Assembly: GCF_006716095.1 (NCBI RefSeq)
Contig: NZ_VFOK01000001.1
Span: 682,001 to 746,000 of the forward strand
DNA from: Barrientosiimonas humi
GTDB lineage: Bacteria > Actinomycetota > Actinomycetes > Actinomycetales > Dermatophilaceae
DNA length: 64,000 nt
Reading direction: 5' to 3'
In this document: positions 1-12,740 of the stretch, in pieces
Numbering within the stretch: position 1 is the stretch's first letter
Layout of the letters: each line of letters begins with the position of its first letter
Notes under the pieces: generated by a model
The model's database searches: none
Told to the model about the DNA's origin: nothing
Seen by the model: the letters and a program-made list of their open reading frames with translations, nothing else
Made by a program: the position numbers and the translations under genes

Positions 1-291
1 CTCCTCACCCAGCTCGACGCCGCCAACGACGTCACCCTGAGCCTCAACATCATCAAGGTCGGGATCGCCGGCGGCACCCTCGTGGTCACCGCCGAGCACC
101 TCGTCGGCCCCGACGCCGACCTGAAGACCCTGCTGCAGTCGACCGTCCAGATGCTGCTGCAGGCGGTGCAGATGTGGCACATGTCGGTCAACGGTGACCA
201 GCACGTCTCGACCGGCGGCACCCCCGCCTTCATGCAGGACCCGCCCCCCGGCGCCGGCCCCGACGGCGCGCCGCAGGACGGGCCGCAGTGA
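1..291 (+). CDS. C-terminal part of an unidentified protein
   Basis: An open frame runs from the first base to the TGA at 289-291, so the N-terminus lies outside the window. The visible 96 residues contain a hydrophobic/amphipathic stretch and end in a Pro/Gly/Asp-rich tail (PPPGAGPDGAPQDGPQ). The stop overlaps the GTG start of the enoyl-CoA hydratase (GTGA), which suggests translational coupling. I do not recognise a family. Confidence 0.55.
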   Translation, partial: LLTQLDAANDVTLSLNIIKVGIAGGTLVVTAEHLVGPDADLKTLLQSTVQMLLQAVQMWHMSVNGDQHVSTGGTPAFMQDPPPGAGPDGAPQDGPQ

Positions 292-1076
292 CCCAGTTCG
301 GCGAGTTCGTCTCGACCAGCGTCGAGGACGGCATCGGCACGCTGCGCATCGACCGGCCCAAGCTCAACCCGCTCAACGCCGCGATCCAGGAGGGCATCGC
401 GGCCGCGGCGGCCGAGCTGGCGGCCGACGACGCCGTCGCGGCGGTCGTGCTCTACGGCGGCGAGAACGCCTTCGCCGCCGGAGCCGACATCAAGGAGATG
501 CTGGACATGTCGTACGCCGACATGGCCAAGCGCGCCGGTCGCCTCAGCGAGTGCTTCACGGCCGTCGCCCGCATCCCCAAGCCCACCGTCGCCGCCATCG
601 AGGGCTATGCCCTCGGCGGGGGCTGCGAGCTGGCGATGGCCTGCGACTTCCGGGTCGCGGGCCAGAACGCCAAGCTCGGCCAGCCCGAGATCCTGCTCGG
701 CGTCATCCCCGGCGCGGGCGGGACCCAGCGCCTGGCGCGCCTGGTCGGGCCGGCCCGGGCCAAGGACATCGTCTTCTCCGGCCGGTTCGTCGACGCCGAC
801 GAGGCGCTCGCGATCGGCCTGGTCGACGAGCTCGCCGAGCCCGGCGAGGTCTACACCGCCGCGCTCGCCCGGGTGAAGCCGTACGTCGGTGCCGCCGCCA
901 TGGCGCTGCGCGCCGCGAAGGAGGCCATCGACCGCGGCCTCGACGGCGACCTCGACACCGGCCTCGCCATCGAATCCCAGCTGTTCGCCGGGCTGTTCGC
1001 GACCGACGACCGCGAGATCGGCATGCGGTCCTTCGTCGAGAACGGCCCCGGCAAGGCGACCTTCACCGGCCGCTGA
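288..1076 (+). CDS. Enoyl-CoA hydratase/isomerase (crotonase family)
   Basis: A 262-residue crotonase-fold enzyme, expected to hydrate trans-2-enoyl-CoA esters in fatty-acid or related acyl-CoA degradation in the cytoplasm. The oxyanion-hole region (AFAAGADIKEM, about residues 61-71) is present. Both catalytic glutamates of classical hydratases are in place: Glu114 in YALGGGCELAMACD and Glu134 in GQPEILLGVIPGAGG. Length is typical. The GTG start overlaps the upstream stop. etfBA lies about 750 bp downstream, a sensible partner because ETF takes electrons from acyl-CoA dehydrogenases. Substrate chain length cannot be read from sequence. Confidence 0.92.
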   Translation: MTQFGEFVSTSVEDGIGTLRIDRPKLNPLNAAIQEGIAAAAAELAADDAVAAVVLYGGENAFAAGADIKEMLDMSYADMAKRAGRLSECFTAVARIPKPTVAAIEGYALGGGCELAMACDFRVAGQNAKLGQPEILLGVIPGAGGTQRLARLVGPARAKDIVFSGRFVDADEALAIGLVDELAEPGEVYTAALARVKPYVGAAAMALRAAKEAIDRGLDGDLDTGLAIESQLFAGLFATDDREIGMRSFVENGPGKATFTGR

Positions 1077-1180
1077 CGGGTCGCGCCGAGGCGGGTGCGC
1101 GGTACATTGCGCAGCACGTCGCGCCGTACCCGCGACACCCGCCCCGGTCGCCGACCGTCACTGCCCGGAGAGGAACAGCC

Positions 1181-1723
1181 GTGACCATCAAGGCCTGGCA
1201 CATCGACAAGGACTGGCAGGAGACGTTCGTCGCCGCGCTGGGCAAGCGGGGGGCGTCGCCGCAGGCCGTCAACCACGCGCTCGAGGTGGTCGACGACGCG
1301 CTGACCGCCAGCGGCAGCACCGCCCAGGAGGAGTTCGGCGACCCGGAGGAGTACGCCGGCAAGGTCAGCATCGCCGACGACCCCGAGGCCGCCCGCGCCT
1401 CGCAGACCAAGGCGGTGCTGCTGGCGCTGCTCGGCCTGGTCGGCATGTTCCTCGCGCTGTGGGGCTTCACCGCGCTGACCCGCGACGTCGACCGGCTGAT
1501 CGGGATGCCGCCGGTCCTGCCCCTGGTCGTCGGACTGGTCGTCGTGGTCGGCGCCGCGGTGGCCGACAGCCTGCTCGGCCAGCGCGCCGACATCTACCGC
1601 GCCCGGGTCGGGGCCGCCGAGGCGCCGGGCGTGCTGGCCTTCGTGGTCAACCGGCTCGGCCCCTGGATCATCGTGCTGCTCACCCTCGTGGGGATGCTGC
1701 TGATCTGGATCCGCTACGCCTGA
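1181..1723 (+). CDS. Small membrane protein with HAAS-like N-terminal domain
   Basis: A 180-residue protein. The GTG at 1181 is chosen because GGAGAGG lies at a good distance before it; the same frame is open far upstream only as a shadow of the hydratase gene. Residues 1-65 are a soluble helical segment with GDPEEYAGKV, resembling the helical HAAS domain found before membrane regions in regulators and sensors. Three hydrophobic segments follow (about 78-97, 109-128, 160-177). It is probably an integral membrane protein; no enzymatic motif is visible. The HAAS link is by motif appearance only. Confidence 0.75.
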   Translation: MTIKAWHIDKDWQETFVAALGKRGASPQAVNHALEVVDDALTASGSTAQEEFGDPEEYAGKVSIADDPEAARASQTKAVLLALLGLVGMFLALWGFTALTRDVDRLIGMPPVLPLVVGLVVVVGAAVADSLLGQRADIYRARVGAAEAPGVLAFVVNRLGPWIIVLLTLVGMLLIWIRYA

Positions 1724-1825
1724 GGGTCGCCCACCGACCCTCACCCCTGCGCCCCGTTACCGGTCGGTAGCATCAGGGTCGCAGGACTCCCTCGCACGAC
1801 AGCGACAGGAATGAGGACGAACGAC

Positions 1826-2608
1826 ATGAACATCGTCGTCTGCGTGAAGTACGTGCCCGACGCCCAGGCGGAGCGCACCTTCACCGAGGACAACACCACC
1901 GACCGCGAAGGCGTCGACGGGCTGCTCTCCGAGCTGGACGAGTACCCCATCGAGGCCGCGCTGCAGATCAACGAGGCGGCGGGCGGCGGTGAGATCACCG
2001 TCCTGACCGTCGGCCCCGAGCAGGCCGCCGACGCGGTGAAGAAGGCGCTGCAGATGGGTGCCGACAAGGCCGTGCACGTCGTCGACGACGCGATCGCCGG
2101 CTCCGACGCGCCCGCGACCTCGCTGGTGCTCGCCGAGGCGATCAAGAAGATCGGCAACCCCGACCTGGTCCTCATGGGCCTGGCCTCCACCGACGGCTCG
2201 ATGAGCGTCGTGCCGGCCATGCTCGCCGAGCGCCTCGGCCTGCCGCAGGTCACCCAGATCTCCACGATCGAGGTCACCGACGGCAAGGTCACCGGGCGCC
2301 GCGACGGCGACGTCGCGAGCGAGACCCTCGAGGCCTCGCTGCCGGCCGTCGTCTCGGTCACCGACCAGACCAACGAGCCGCGCTACCCCTCGTTCAAGGG
2401 GATCATGGCCGCCAAGAAGAAGCCGGTCGAGACCTGGAGCCTCGCCGACCTCGGCGTCGACGCCGGTCAGGTCGGCCTCGACAACTCCTGGACCGAGGTC
2501 GAGTCCTTCACCGCGCGCCCGCCGCGCGAGCAGGGTCAGATCGTCACCGACGAGGGCGACGGCGGCAGCAAGCTCGCCGAGTTCCTCGTCTCCAAGAAGT
2601 TCGTGTGA
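1826..2608 (+). CDS. etfB: Electron transfer flavoprotein beta subunit
   Basis: A 260-residue EtfB that forms a heterodimer with EtfA and carries electrons from acyl-CoA and other dehydrogenases toward the quinone pool. The N-terminus MNIVVCVKYVPDAQAE is typical. An in-frame ATG at 1811 exists, but its only purine-rich stretch abuts the codon, whereas ATG 1826 has a GAGGAC stretch at usable spacing and gives the family-typical N-terminus. etfA follows after 12 bp, so the two are surely co-transcribed. Confidence 0.95.
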   Translation: MNIVVCVKYVPDAQAERTFTEDNTTDREGVDGLLSELDEYPIEAALQINEAAGGGEITVLTVGPEQAADAVKKALQMGADKAVHVVDDAIAGSDAPATSLVLAEAIKKIGNPDLVLMGLASTDGSMSVVPAMLAERLGLPQVTQISTIEVTDGKVTGRRDGDVASETLEASLPAVVSVTDQTNEPRYPSFKGIMAAKKKPVETWSLADLGVDAGQVGLDNSWTEVESFTARPPREQGQIVTDEGDGGSKLAEFLVSKKFV

Positions 2609-2620
2609 GGGAGAGCATCC

Positions 2621-3577
2621 ATGGCTGAAGTACTCGTCCTGGTCGACCACACCGACGGTGAGGTCAAGAAGACCACCGCAGAGCTGTTGACCATCGCCCG
2701 CCAGTTCGGCACTCCCGCAGCGGTTTTCGTCGGCAGCAACGTCGAGGCCGCCCGCCCGCGCCTCGCGCAGTTCGGCGCCGAGAAGGTCTACGTCATCGAC
2801 AACGCCGACGTGTCCGACTACCTCGTGGCCCCGCTCGCCGAGGCCCTCGCGGCGGTCGTCGAGCAGTCCCAGCCCGCCGCGGTGCTGCTGCCCGCGACGC
2901 CGCACAACACCGAGGCCGGCGCCCGCCTGGCGATCAAGACCGGCTCCGGCCTGGTCACCGACGCCGTCGCGGTCGAGGGCTCCGAGGGCGCGCTCACCAC
3001 GACCCAGTCGGTGTTCGCCGGGTCCTACACGCTCACCGGCAAGGTGAAGCAGGGCACGCCGATCATCACGGTCAAGCCCAACGTCGTCCCGCCGTCGGCC
3101 GCGCAGGCCAGCGCGACGGTGGTGCCGGTCGAGGTGTCCGTCAGCGACGGCGCCAAGACCGCCCGCATCACCGACCGCAAGGCCAAGGAGAAGAGCGGCC
3201 GTCCCGAGCTGACCGAGGCCGCGATCGTGGTCTCCGGCGGCCGCGGCACGGGCGGCGACTTCAGCCCGGTCGAGACGTTCGCCGACAGCCTCGGCGCCGC
3301 CGTCGGCGCCTCGCGCGCCGCGGTCGACTCGGGCTGGTACCCCCACTCCAGCCAGGTCGGCCAGACCGGCAAGCAGGTGTCGCCGCAGCTGTACGTCGCG
3401 TGCGGCATCTCCGGTGCCATCCAGCACCGCGCCGGCATGCAGACGTCCAAGACGATCGTCGCGATCAACAAGGACGAGGAGGCGCCGATCTTCGAGCTGG
3501 TCGACTTCGGTGTCGTCGGCGACCTGTTCACCGTGCTGCCGCAGGCCACCGAGGCCGTGCAGAAGGCTCGTTCCTGA
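2621..3577 (+). CDS. etfA: Electron transfer flavoprotein alpha subunit
   Basis: A 318-residue EtfA, partner of EtfB. The C-terminal FAD-binding domain is clear: SGGRGTGGDFSPVETFADSLG near residue 207, followed by the SSQVGQTGKQVSPQLYVACGISGAIQH region and the IVAINKDEEAPIFE segment. Length and domain order are normal. A GAGGGAGAG stretch precedes the ATG. The two-gene unit ends in the hairpin at 3596-3633. Confidence 0.95.
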   Translation: MAEVLVLVDHTDGEVKKTTAELLTIARQFGTPAAVFVGSNVEAARPRLAQFGAEKVYVIDNADVSDYLVAPLAEALAAVVEQSQPAAVLLPATPHNTEAGARLAIKTGSGLVTDAVAVEGSEGALTTTQSVFAGSYTLTGKVKQGTPIITVKPNVVPPSAAQASATVVPVEVSVSDGAKTARITDRKAKEKSGRPELTEAAIVVSGGRGTGGDFSPVETFADSLGAAVGASRAAVDSGWYPHSSQVGQTGKQVSPQLYVACGISGAIQHRAGMQTSKTIVAINKDEEAPIFELVDFGVVGDLFTVLPQATEAVQKARS

Positions 3578-3595
3578 CGCGCTCTTCCACGCCAG

Positions 3596-3633
3596 CAGCG
3601 AGGCCCTCCGGTTCCGACCGGAGGGCCTCGCTG
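3596..3633 (+). terminator. Terminator hairpin after etfA
   Basis: A perfect 17-bp inverted repeat (CAGCGAGGCCCTCCGGT and its complement) with a 4-nt TCCG loop begins about 19 bp after the etfA stop. There is no U-tract, as is common for actinobacterial hairpin terminators. Confidence 0.8.
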
Positions 3634-3649
3634 CGGCTAGCCGCAAGAG

Positions 3650-4240
3650 TCACGCTGGTCGAGCGCCCTGAGGAGCGCGAGGGACGAGCGCTCCCAAGGT
3701 GGTCGAGTAGGCCGAGCCGCTAGGCGAGGCCGTATCGAGACCCGTCACCTCGGTCTGCGGTCACCGAAAGGCGCCTGGAGGCGGGAGTGGGTGCCTGGTC
3801 GGCCCGGTCTGGCGGCTCGCGGTGGTGACGTTTCTGACAGAGCCCGACGTTGTTGACACGGACTGGCGTTGTTGACAGACCTGGGTGCTGTAGCAGCCCT
3901 TCGTGTCAACAACGCACTGCCGTGTCGAGATCGTGGGGTCGGGTCAGGAAGGACCCCGCCCAGGCTGGCCAGAAACTCCCAGACTGGTCGCGAGCTAACA
4001 GACGGGTCAGTTGCAACCGACCAGTTTGTTAGTTCGTGACCATTCTGGCGATGTACGCCGGCGGCGACTCGCGAGTCCGACGTCACCACAGGCGTACTCA
4101 CGCCTCCCGGCGCCTTTCGGTCACCACTCGACAAGGTGACGTGGTCTCGATACGGGCTCCGCTGCGCTCCGCCCTACTCGACCAGCTTGGTGACGTGGTC
4201 TCGATACGGGCTCGCCTAGCGGCTCGCCCTACTCGGCCGA
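3650..4240. repeat. Composite palindromic repeat element between etfA and the lipoprotein gene
   Basis: This about 600-bp gap has no convincing gene but is strongly structured. Copies of the dispersed GGTCGAGTAG...TATCGAGACC repeat sit at both ends (about 3652-3742 forward; 4141-4186 and 4191-4236 reversed). Inside them are long imperfect inverted arms: 3744-3830 matches the complement of 4081-4140, sharing ACCGAAAGGCGCC and GGTGACGT. The core holds two further inverted repeats: 3855-3877 with 3904-3926 (GTTGTTGACA), and roughly 3969-4016 with 4017-4056 (CTAACA...TGTTAG inside GCCAGAA...TTCTGGC). The core looks lower in GC than its surroundings. It resembles a MITE or nested hairpin element. 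No transposase is present. Confidence 0.75.
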
Positions 4241-4259
4241 CGTGCCGGGGCGGGGGTGA

Positions 4260-5459
4260 CTAGCTGCTGGGGCTCGGCGCGGGCGTACCCGACCCGGTCG
4301 AGGGGGCAGGCGAGCTCGAGCCCGACGGCGCCGAGGACGACGGCGCCGACGAGGACCCGCTGGGCCTGGGCTTCGGGGCCGGCTTGGGGTAGGGCGGGTT
4401 CTCGTTCTTGTTGTAGAACGCCGCGTCACCGGTGTTGGAGGTCGCCCGCGAGCGGTAGATCACCTGCAGGTCCTTCAGGTCCGACGCCGAGCCCTTCGGG
4501 GCCCAGAAGATCAGCGTGTACGTCCGCGTCTGGCCCGCGGGGACCAGGTCGCTGGAGAGGTTCTCGCCCTCGGTGCCGAGCTGGCTGTAGCCGCACAGGT
4601 TGTTCTTGCCGTCGACCATCTGGAACATGTTGCGCTCGACGAACGCGACCGAGCCCACGGCCTCGACCTTCACGGTGACCTCGAGGCCGTCGACGTTGTT
4701 GGGGTGGCGGTCGCTCGGCTCCAACGTCTTCGGCCGGGGGTGGCTGACCGCGACCCGGACCGCGCCGGTGCGGGGGTCGCCGATCGTGTCGCGCTCGCCA
4801 CCGAAGGAGGTGCGCTCGACACCGTCCTCCAGACCCATCGGGCTCGGCTTGTTGCTGCAGGTCGTGGCGCTCACGGACTTGGGGGCCGTGCCCTCGGAGG
4901 ACCACTTGGCCGCCGCGGTGCGCGAGCTGGGGTCGCCGACGTAGACCACGGAGTACTCGGACAGGTCGGCGTCGTCGGGCACCAGGAAGCCCACGGTCCC
5001 GGTGACCGACTTGCGCTCGTCGATCTCGCTCACCGCGAGCGGCGAGGGCAGTGCGCTCGTGCGCGGGCGGGTGCACTGCTTGCCCTGCGGGTCGACCAGC
5101 ACGAACGAGTCGGGACTCACCGCGAAGACACCGTTGGTCAGCACGCTCGCGTGCACCTTCAGCTGCGCCACGGCCCAGCCCCGCGCGCCGCTGGACACCT
5201 TGGTGAGGGTCGGCTCCGAGGTCTGCACGCCGACCGACTCGTCCTGGTCGACCTTGGCGACCGAGTCGTACGCCTGGGTCGTGCCCGTGAACTTCGGCGC
5301 CGCCGGGCCGTCGCACCCGGTGAGGGTCGGGCGGGCCGAGGAGGAGGGGGCGTCGCTGCGCGAGTCGGACGCGGAGTCGTCGGACGAGCACGCGCTCAGC
5401 GCGGTCGCCAGCGAGACGGCGGCGATCACCGGGAGGACGCGGCGGGGAGCAGGACGCAT
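4260..5459 (-). CDS. Secreted lipoprotein with two similar beta-type domains
   Basis: A 399-residue protein. The start at 5459 gives a signal peptide (MRPAPRR then a hydrophobic stretch) with lipobox LSAC at Cys24, so it should be lipid-anchored outside the membrane. After a Ser/Asp-rich linker there are two related about 130-residue segments with hydrophobic beta-like patterns; the second contains VPAGQTRTYTLIFWAPKG, reminiscent of DUF4352-type immunoglobulin-like domains. The last 40 residues are Pro/Ser-rich. Function unknown. It is divergent from the cysteine desulfurase, and the composite repeat lies just past its 3' end. Confidence 0.8.
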   Translation of the reverse strand: MRPAPRRVLPVIAAVSLATALSACSSDDSASDSRSDAPSSSARPTLTGCDGPAAPKFTGTTQAYDSVAKVDQDESVGVQTSEPTLTKVSSGARGWAVAQLKVHASVLTNGVFAVSPDSFVLVDPQGKQCTRPRTSALPSPLAVSEIDERKSVTGTVGFLVPDDADLSEYSVVYVGDPSSRTAAAKWSSEGTAPKSVSATTCSNKPSPMGLEDGVERTSFGGERDTIGDPRTGAVRVAVSHPRPKTLEPSDRHPNNVDGLEVTVKVEAVGSVAFVERNMFQMVDGKNNLCGYSQLGTEGENLSSDLVPAGQTRTYTLIFWAPKGSASDLKDLQVIYRSRATSNTGDAAFYNKNENPPYPKPAPKPRPSGSSSAPSSSAPSGSSSPAPSTGSGTPAPSPSS

Positions 5460-5564
5460 GAAGGCACCTTGGCTGGGGGAGCGGGCGAGGGACAGTGTGA
5501 CAAACCCCGTGGTCGGGAGCGAAACCTCGTCCGGTGGCCGGGCCGGGCCGTCGGTGCCCCGACG

Positions 5565-5570
5565 TACCAT
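5565..5570 (+). promoter_or_regulatory. -10 box TACCAT, leaderless start
   Basis: TACCAT ends 6 nt before the GTG at 5577, placing the transcription start at or next to the start codon. No Shine-Dalgarno is visible. Confidence 0.5.
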
Positions 5571-5576
5571 CGACGA

Positions 5577-6776
5577 GTGCCTTCCCAGCCCGTCTATCTC
5601 GACCACGCCGCCACCACCGCGGTGCTGCCCGACGTGGTCGCCGAGGTCTCCGCGCAGCTGAGCACCCTCGGCAACGCCTCGTCGCTGCACGCCCAGGGCC
5701 GGGCCGTGCGCCGGGTGGTCGAGGAGTCGCGCGAGCGCATCGCGACCGCGCTGGACGCCCGCCCGTCGGAGGTGGTGTTCACCTCCGGCGGCACCGAGTC
5801 CGACAACATCGCCGTGCTCGGCGCCCACCGGGCCCGCCGGGGCGCCGACCCGGCCCGCGACCGGCTCGTGGTCAGCACCGTCGAGCACCACGCGGTGCTC
5901 GACGCGGTCGAGCACCTGGTCAAGCACGAGGGCGCCCGGGTGACCTGGCTCGAGGTCGACGAGACCGGCCGGGTCGACCCCGCGGCGCTGACCGACGCGC
6001 TCACCGGTGGCGACGTCACCGTCGCCAGCGTCATGTGGGCCAACAACGAGGTCGGCACGGTGCAGCCGGTCGCCGAGCTCGCGAGCGCCGCCCACGCGGC
6101 GGGCGTGCCGCTGCACACCGACGCCGTGCAGGCCGTCGGTCAGGTGCCGGTGTCGTTCGCCTCCTCCGGCGTCGACCTGCTGAGCATCACCGGCCACAAG
6201 CTCGGCGGCCCGGTCGGGGTGGGCGCGCTGCTCGCCCGGCGCGACGCGACCGTCGAGCCGCTGTCGTACGGCGGTGGCCAGGAGCGTCAGCTGCGCTCGG
6301 GCACGCTCAACGCACCCGGCATCGCCGGCCTGGCGCTCGCGGTCGAGCGGGCCGTCGCCGAGCAGGAGCAGCACGCCCGGCGGCTGGCCGCGCTGCGCGA
6401 CCGGCTCGTCGCGGGCGCGCTGGCGCTCGACCTCGGCATCACGGTGAGCGGTGCGTACGCCCCGGGCGAGGTCACCCGGCGGCTGCCCGGCAACGCCCAC
6501 CTGGTCGTGCCCGGGTGCGAGGGCGACTCGCTGCTCTACCTGCTCGACGCGGCCGGTGTCGCGGCCTCCACGGGTTCGGCGTGCACCGCCGGGGTGCCCC
6601 AGCCGAGCCACGTGCTGCTCGCGATGGGACTGCCCGAGCAGGCGGCCCGCGGCGCCCTGCGCCTGACGCTCGGTCACCCCTCCACCGAGGCCGACGTCGA
6701 CCGCTTCCTGCAGGTGCTGCCCGGGGCGGTGGAGCGCGCCCGCAAGGCCTCGTCGGCATCGCGGGGTGCCTCGTGA
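5577..6776 (+). CDS. Cysteine desulfurase (NifS/IscS class)
   Basis: A 399-residue PLP enzyme that takes sulfur from L-cysteine as an enzyme-bound persulfide and releases alanine. The N-terminal YLDHAATT signature, the PLP lysine Lys208 ([10 protein letters not shown]) and the sulfur-carrying Cys336 (STGSACTAG) are all visible. The GTG at 5577 is chosen because YLDHAAT sits near the N-terminus and a -10 box stands 6 nt upstream. The stop overlaps the mnmA start (GTGA), so the likely main job is supplying sulfur for tRNA 2-thiouridylation. Confidence 0.93.
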   Translation: MPSQPVYLDHAATTAVLPDVVAEVSAQLSTLGNASSLHAQGRAVRRVVEESRERIATALDARPSEVVFTSGGTESDNIAVLGAHRARRGADPARDRLVVSTVEHHAVLDAVEHLVKHEGARVTWLEVDETGRVDPAALTDALTGGDVTVASVMWANNEVGTVQPVAELASAAHAAGVPLHTDAVQAVGQVPVSFASSGVDLLSITGHKLGGPVGVGALLARRDATVEPLSYGGGQERQLRSGTLNAPGIAGLALAVERAVAEQEQHARRLAALRDRLVAGALALDLGITVSGAYAPGEVTRRLPGNAHLVVPGCEGDSLLYLLDAAGVAASTGSACTAGVPQPSHVLLAMGLPEQAARGALRLTLGHPSTEADVDRFLQVLPGAVERARKASSASRGAS

Positions 6777-7873
6777 GGATCGTCGCCGCGATGAGCGGCG
6801 GGGTCGACTCGGCCGTCGCCGCCGCCCGCATGCTCGACGCCGGCCACGACGTCGTCGGGGTGCACCTGGCGCTGTCGCAGTCGGCCGCCACGCTGCGCGA
6901 GTCGGCCCGCGGCTGCTGCACGATCGAGGACGCCGGCGACGCGCGCCGGGTGGCCGACCGGCTCGGCATCCCGTTCTACGTCTGGGACATGGCCGAGCGG
7001 TTCCGCGCCGACGTGGTCGACGACTTCGTGTCGGAGTACCAGGCGGGTCGCACCCCCAACCCGTGCCTGCGCTGCAACGAGCGCATCAAGTTCGCCGGGC
7101 TGCTCGACAAGGCGCTCGCGCTCGGCTTCGACGGGGTGGCGACGGGTCACTACGCGCAGATCGTCGAGACGCCGCAGGGGCGCGAGCTGCACCGCGCCGT
7201 CGACCCCGCCAAGGACCAGTCCTACGTCCTCGGCGTGCTCACCGCCGACCAGCTCGCCGCCGCGCACTTCCCGCTCGGCGACACCACCAAGCCGCAGATC
7301 CGGGCCGAGGCGGCCGAGCGCGGCTTCGCCGTGGCCAAGAAGCCCGACAGCCACGACATCTGCTTCATCGCCGACGGCGACACCCGCGGCTGGCTGACCG
7401 AGCGGCTCGGCGAGCAGCCCGGGCCGATCGTCGACACCGACGGCGAGGTCGTGGGCGAGCACGCGGGGGCCTACGGCTACACCGTCGGTCAGCGGCGCGG
7501 CCTCGGCCTGAAGGTGCCGCGGGCCGACCACGCCAAGCGCTACGTCGTCGGCGTCGAGCCGCAGCGCCGCACCGTCGTCGTCGGCACGGCCGACCTGCTG
7601 GGGGTCGACCTGATCGAGGCCGACCGGCTGCGGTGGTGCGGTGCTGCGCCCGAGGGTGAGCAGGCGTACGGCGTGCAGCTGCGGGCGCACGGCGAGGAGC
7701 TGCCCGGCCGGGCCCGGGTCGACGAGCAGGGGCGGCTCGTGGTGCGGCTCGCGGAGCGCACCCGCGGCGTCGCCCCCGGCCAGTCCGTGGTGCTGTACGC
7801 CGGCACCCGCGTCGTCGGGTCCGGCACCATCACCGGCGCCCGCCGCGCGGACCGCGATGCCTCGGAGTCGTGA
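6773..7873 (+). CDS. mnmA: tRNA-uridine 2-sulfurtransferase
   Basis: A 366-residue MnmA (TrmU), which forms 2-thiouridine at the wobble position of tRNA-Lys, -Glu and -Gln. The ATP-pyrophosphatase loop [11 protein letters not shown] is at residues 7-17. The two catalytic cysteines are Cys98 ([12 protein letters not shown]) and Cys197 ([10 protein letters not shown]), at the spacing usual in the family. The GTG start overlaps the desulfurase stop, giving a coupled sulfur donor/acceptor pair. Confidence 0.95.
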   Translation: MRIVAAMSGGVDSAVAAARMLDAGHDVVGVHLALSQSAATLRESARGCCTIEDAGDARRVADRLGIPFYVWDMAERFRADVVDDFVSEYQAGRTPNPCLRCNERIKFAGLLDKALALGFDGVATGHYAQIVETPQGRELHRAVDPAKDQSYVLGVLTADQLAAAHFPLGDTTKPQIRAEAAERGFAVAKKPDSHDICFIADGDTRGWLTERLGEQPGPIVDTDGEVVGEHAGAYGYTVGQRRGLGLKVPRADHAKRYVVGVEPQRRTVVVGTADLLGVDLIEADRLRWCGAAPEGEQAYGVQLRAHGEELPGRARVDEQGRLVVRLAERTRGVAPGQSVVLYAGTRVVGSGTITGARRADRDASES

Positions 7874-7920
7874 GCGCGCCGCACTAGTCTGAGCGCAGAC
7901 TTCGCTCAGGGAGGGATCGC

Positions 7921-8859
7921 ATGAAGCCTCGTCAGACCTTCGGCGCCGTGGTGGTCGCCGTGCTCCTGCTGTTCACCGCGGCCTGCGGCAACGACGACGG
8001 CCCGACGGTGTCGGCGCCGTCGGCCACCCCGACCTCCTCGGCGCCGAGCGCGAGCCCGACCTCCGACCCCGGCCCGGTCGCCTCGGCGAGCACCGCCCAG
8101 CCGACGACGCCCAGCAGCAGCTCGACGTCGGCGCGCCCGACGCCCCCGAGCCAGCCGTACAAGGTCGGGCAGTGCCTCGGCCCGAAGCCGGGCTACACCC
8201 AGACGTCGTGCTCGCAGCCGCACACCTACGAGGTGTTCAGCGTGCGCAACGACTCGCGCGACTCCGGCGACCTCGTCAAGCGCGCCGCGTGGAAGACCGC
8301 GACCTGCAACCAGGACGGCGCCGGCTTCTTCGGCAGCCAGTCCTTCCTGCTGTCCCGCCTCGACGCGATCCCGCTCCCCGACGCGGCCATCAGCAAGCCG
8401 GACGCCGAGATCGTCTGTGTCGCTTATGAGTTCCGCGAGTCGCTGAGCGGTCTGGTCACCAACACCGGCTCGCTGAAGAACAAGCTCAAGGGCGACGGGT
8501 TCTACAGCTACAACGTCTGCACCAAGGGGCGCCCGAGCACCAGCGACGACGTCGAGGTCGTCTCGTGCAAGGAGCCGCACTCGGCAGAGGCGACGGGGGC
8601 CAAGCTCAACGGCAAGCCCGGCGACACCTTCCCCGGCAGCGACAAGGTCCAGTCCCAGGCCGTGAAGTTCTGCCTGCCGCTCGGCCAGAAGTTCCTCGGC
8701 GGGAAGCGCTCGGACATCATCGCCTCGCAGAACTCCGGCGGCAGCGCTCCCTGGTCGCGCGGGCTGATGGTGACCGGCTGCTTCGTCGAGGTGACCAACG
8801 GCACGGTCAAGAAGTCGTTGCGCGGCATCGGCAACAAGCCGCTCGACTCCTACCGCTGA
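7921..8859 (+). CDS. Lipoprotein with septum-formation-type domains
   Basis: A 312-residue lipoprotein. The signal peptide ends in lipobox TAAC (Cys22), followed by a Ser/Thr/Pro linker to about residue 78. Two repeats of a Cys-containing pattern follow (CLGPKPGYTQTSCSQPHTYEVF, broken here as CLGPKPGYTQ and TSCSQPHTYEVF; later VVSCKEPHSAEATG), resembling the septum_form family of actinobacteria. The role in the envelope or division is not proven for this family. GGGAGGG before the ATG is a strong ribosome site, and a TAGTCT box at 7885-7890 could be its promoter. Conserved Cys pairs suggest disulfides. Confidence 0.8.
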   Translation: MKPRQTFGAVVVAVLLLFTAACGNDDGPTVSAPSATPTSSAPSASPTSDPGPVASASTAQPTTPSSSSTSARPTPPSQPYKVGQCLGPKPGYTQTSCSQPHTYEVFSVRNDSRDSGDLVKRAAWKTATCNQDGAGFFGSQSFLLSRLDAIPLPDAAISKPDAEIVCVAYEFRESLSGLVTNTGSLKNKLKGDGFYSYNVCTKGRPSTSDDVEVVSCKEPHSAEATGAKLNGKPGDTFPGSDKVQSQAVKFCLPLGQKFLGGKRSDIIASQNSGGSAPWSRGLMVTGCFVEVTNGTVKKSLRGIGNKPLDSYR

Positions 8860-8860
8860 G

Positions 8861-12607
<3,747 letters not shown>

Positions 12608-12676
12608 CCCGACCGCGGCCCCCGATTTCTCAGCGCAGGCCTCCCACGCCCCGCCCCGTCACGCGGGGGCGGTCCA

Positions 12677-12731
12677 CCGCCGGGGGGTGCGCTCAGCCGC
12701 ACGATCCAGCGGTGGTCCGCGAGGGCGTACG
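12677..12731. repeat. Module shared with the 86-bp array at 32.6 kb
   Basis: About 55 bp that matches 32623-32677: GGGGTGCGCTC, a GCGC/GCAC mini-hairpin, GCGGTGGTCCGCGAGGG, then CGTACG. In this copy the outer arms CCACCGC and GCGGTGG can pair. It sits directly before the 51-bp tandem array. Confidence 0.7.
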
Positions 12732-12740
12732 TCATTTCCC

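Noticed and set aside
3745-4134. A 129-residue minus-strand protein in the composite repeat
   Set aside because: The frame coincides with the palindromic element, has low-complexity composition and no ribosome site; inverted-repeat structure explains the sequence better.
3701-4240. Insertion sequence with transposase
   Set aside because: No transposase-like reading frame lies between the inverted arms; only a non-autonomous element is possible.
4260-6677. An 805-residue minus-strand protein extending the lipoprotein
   Set aside because: The extension is antisense to the cysteine desulfurase; the signal peptide with lipobox fixes the start at 5459.
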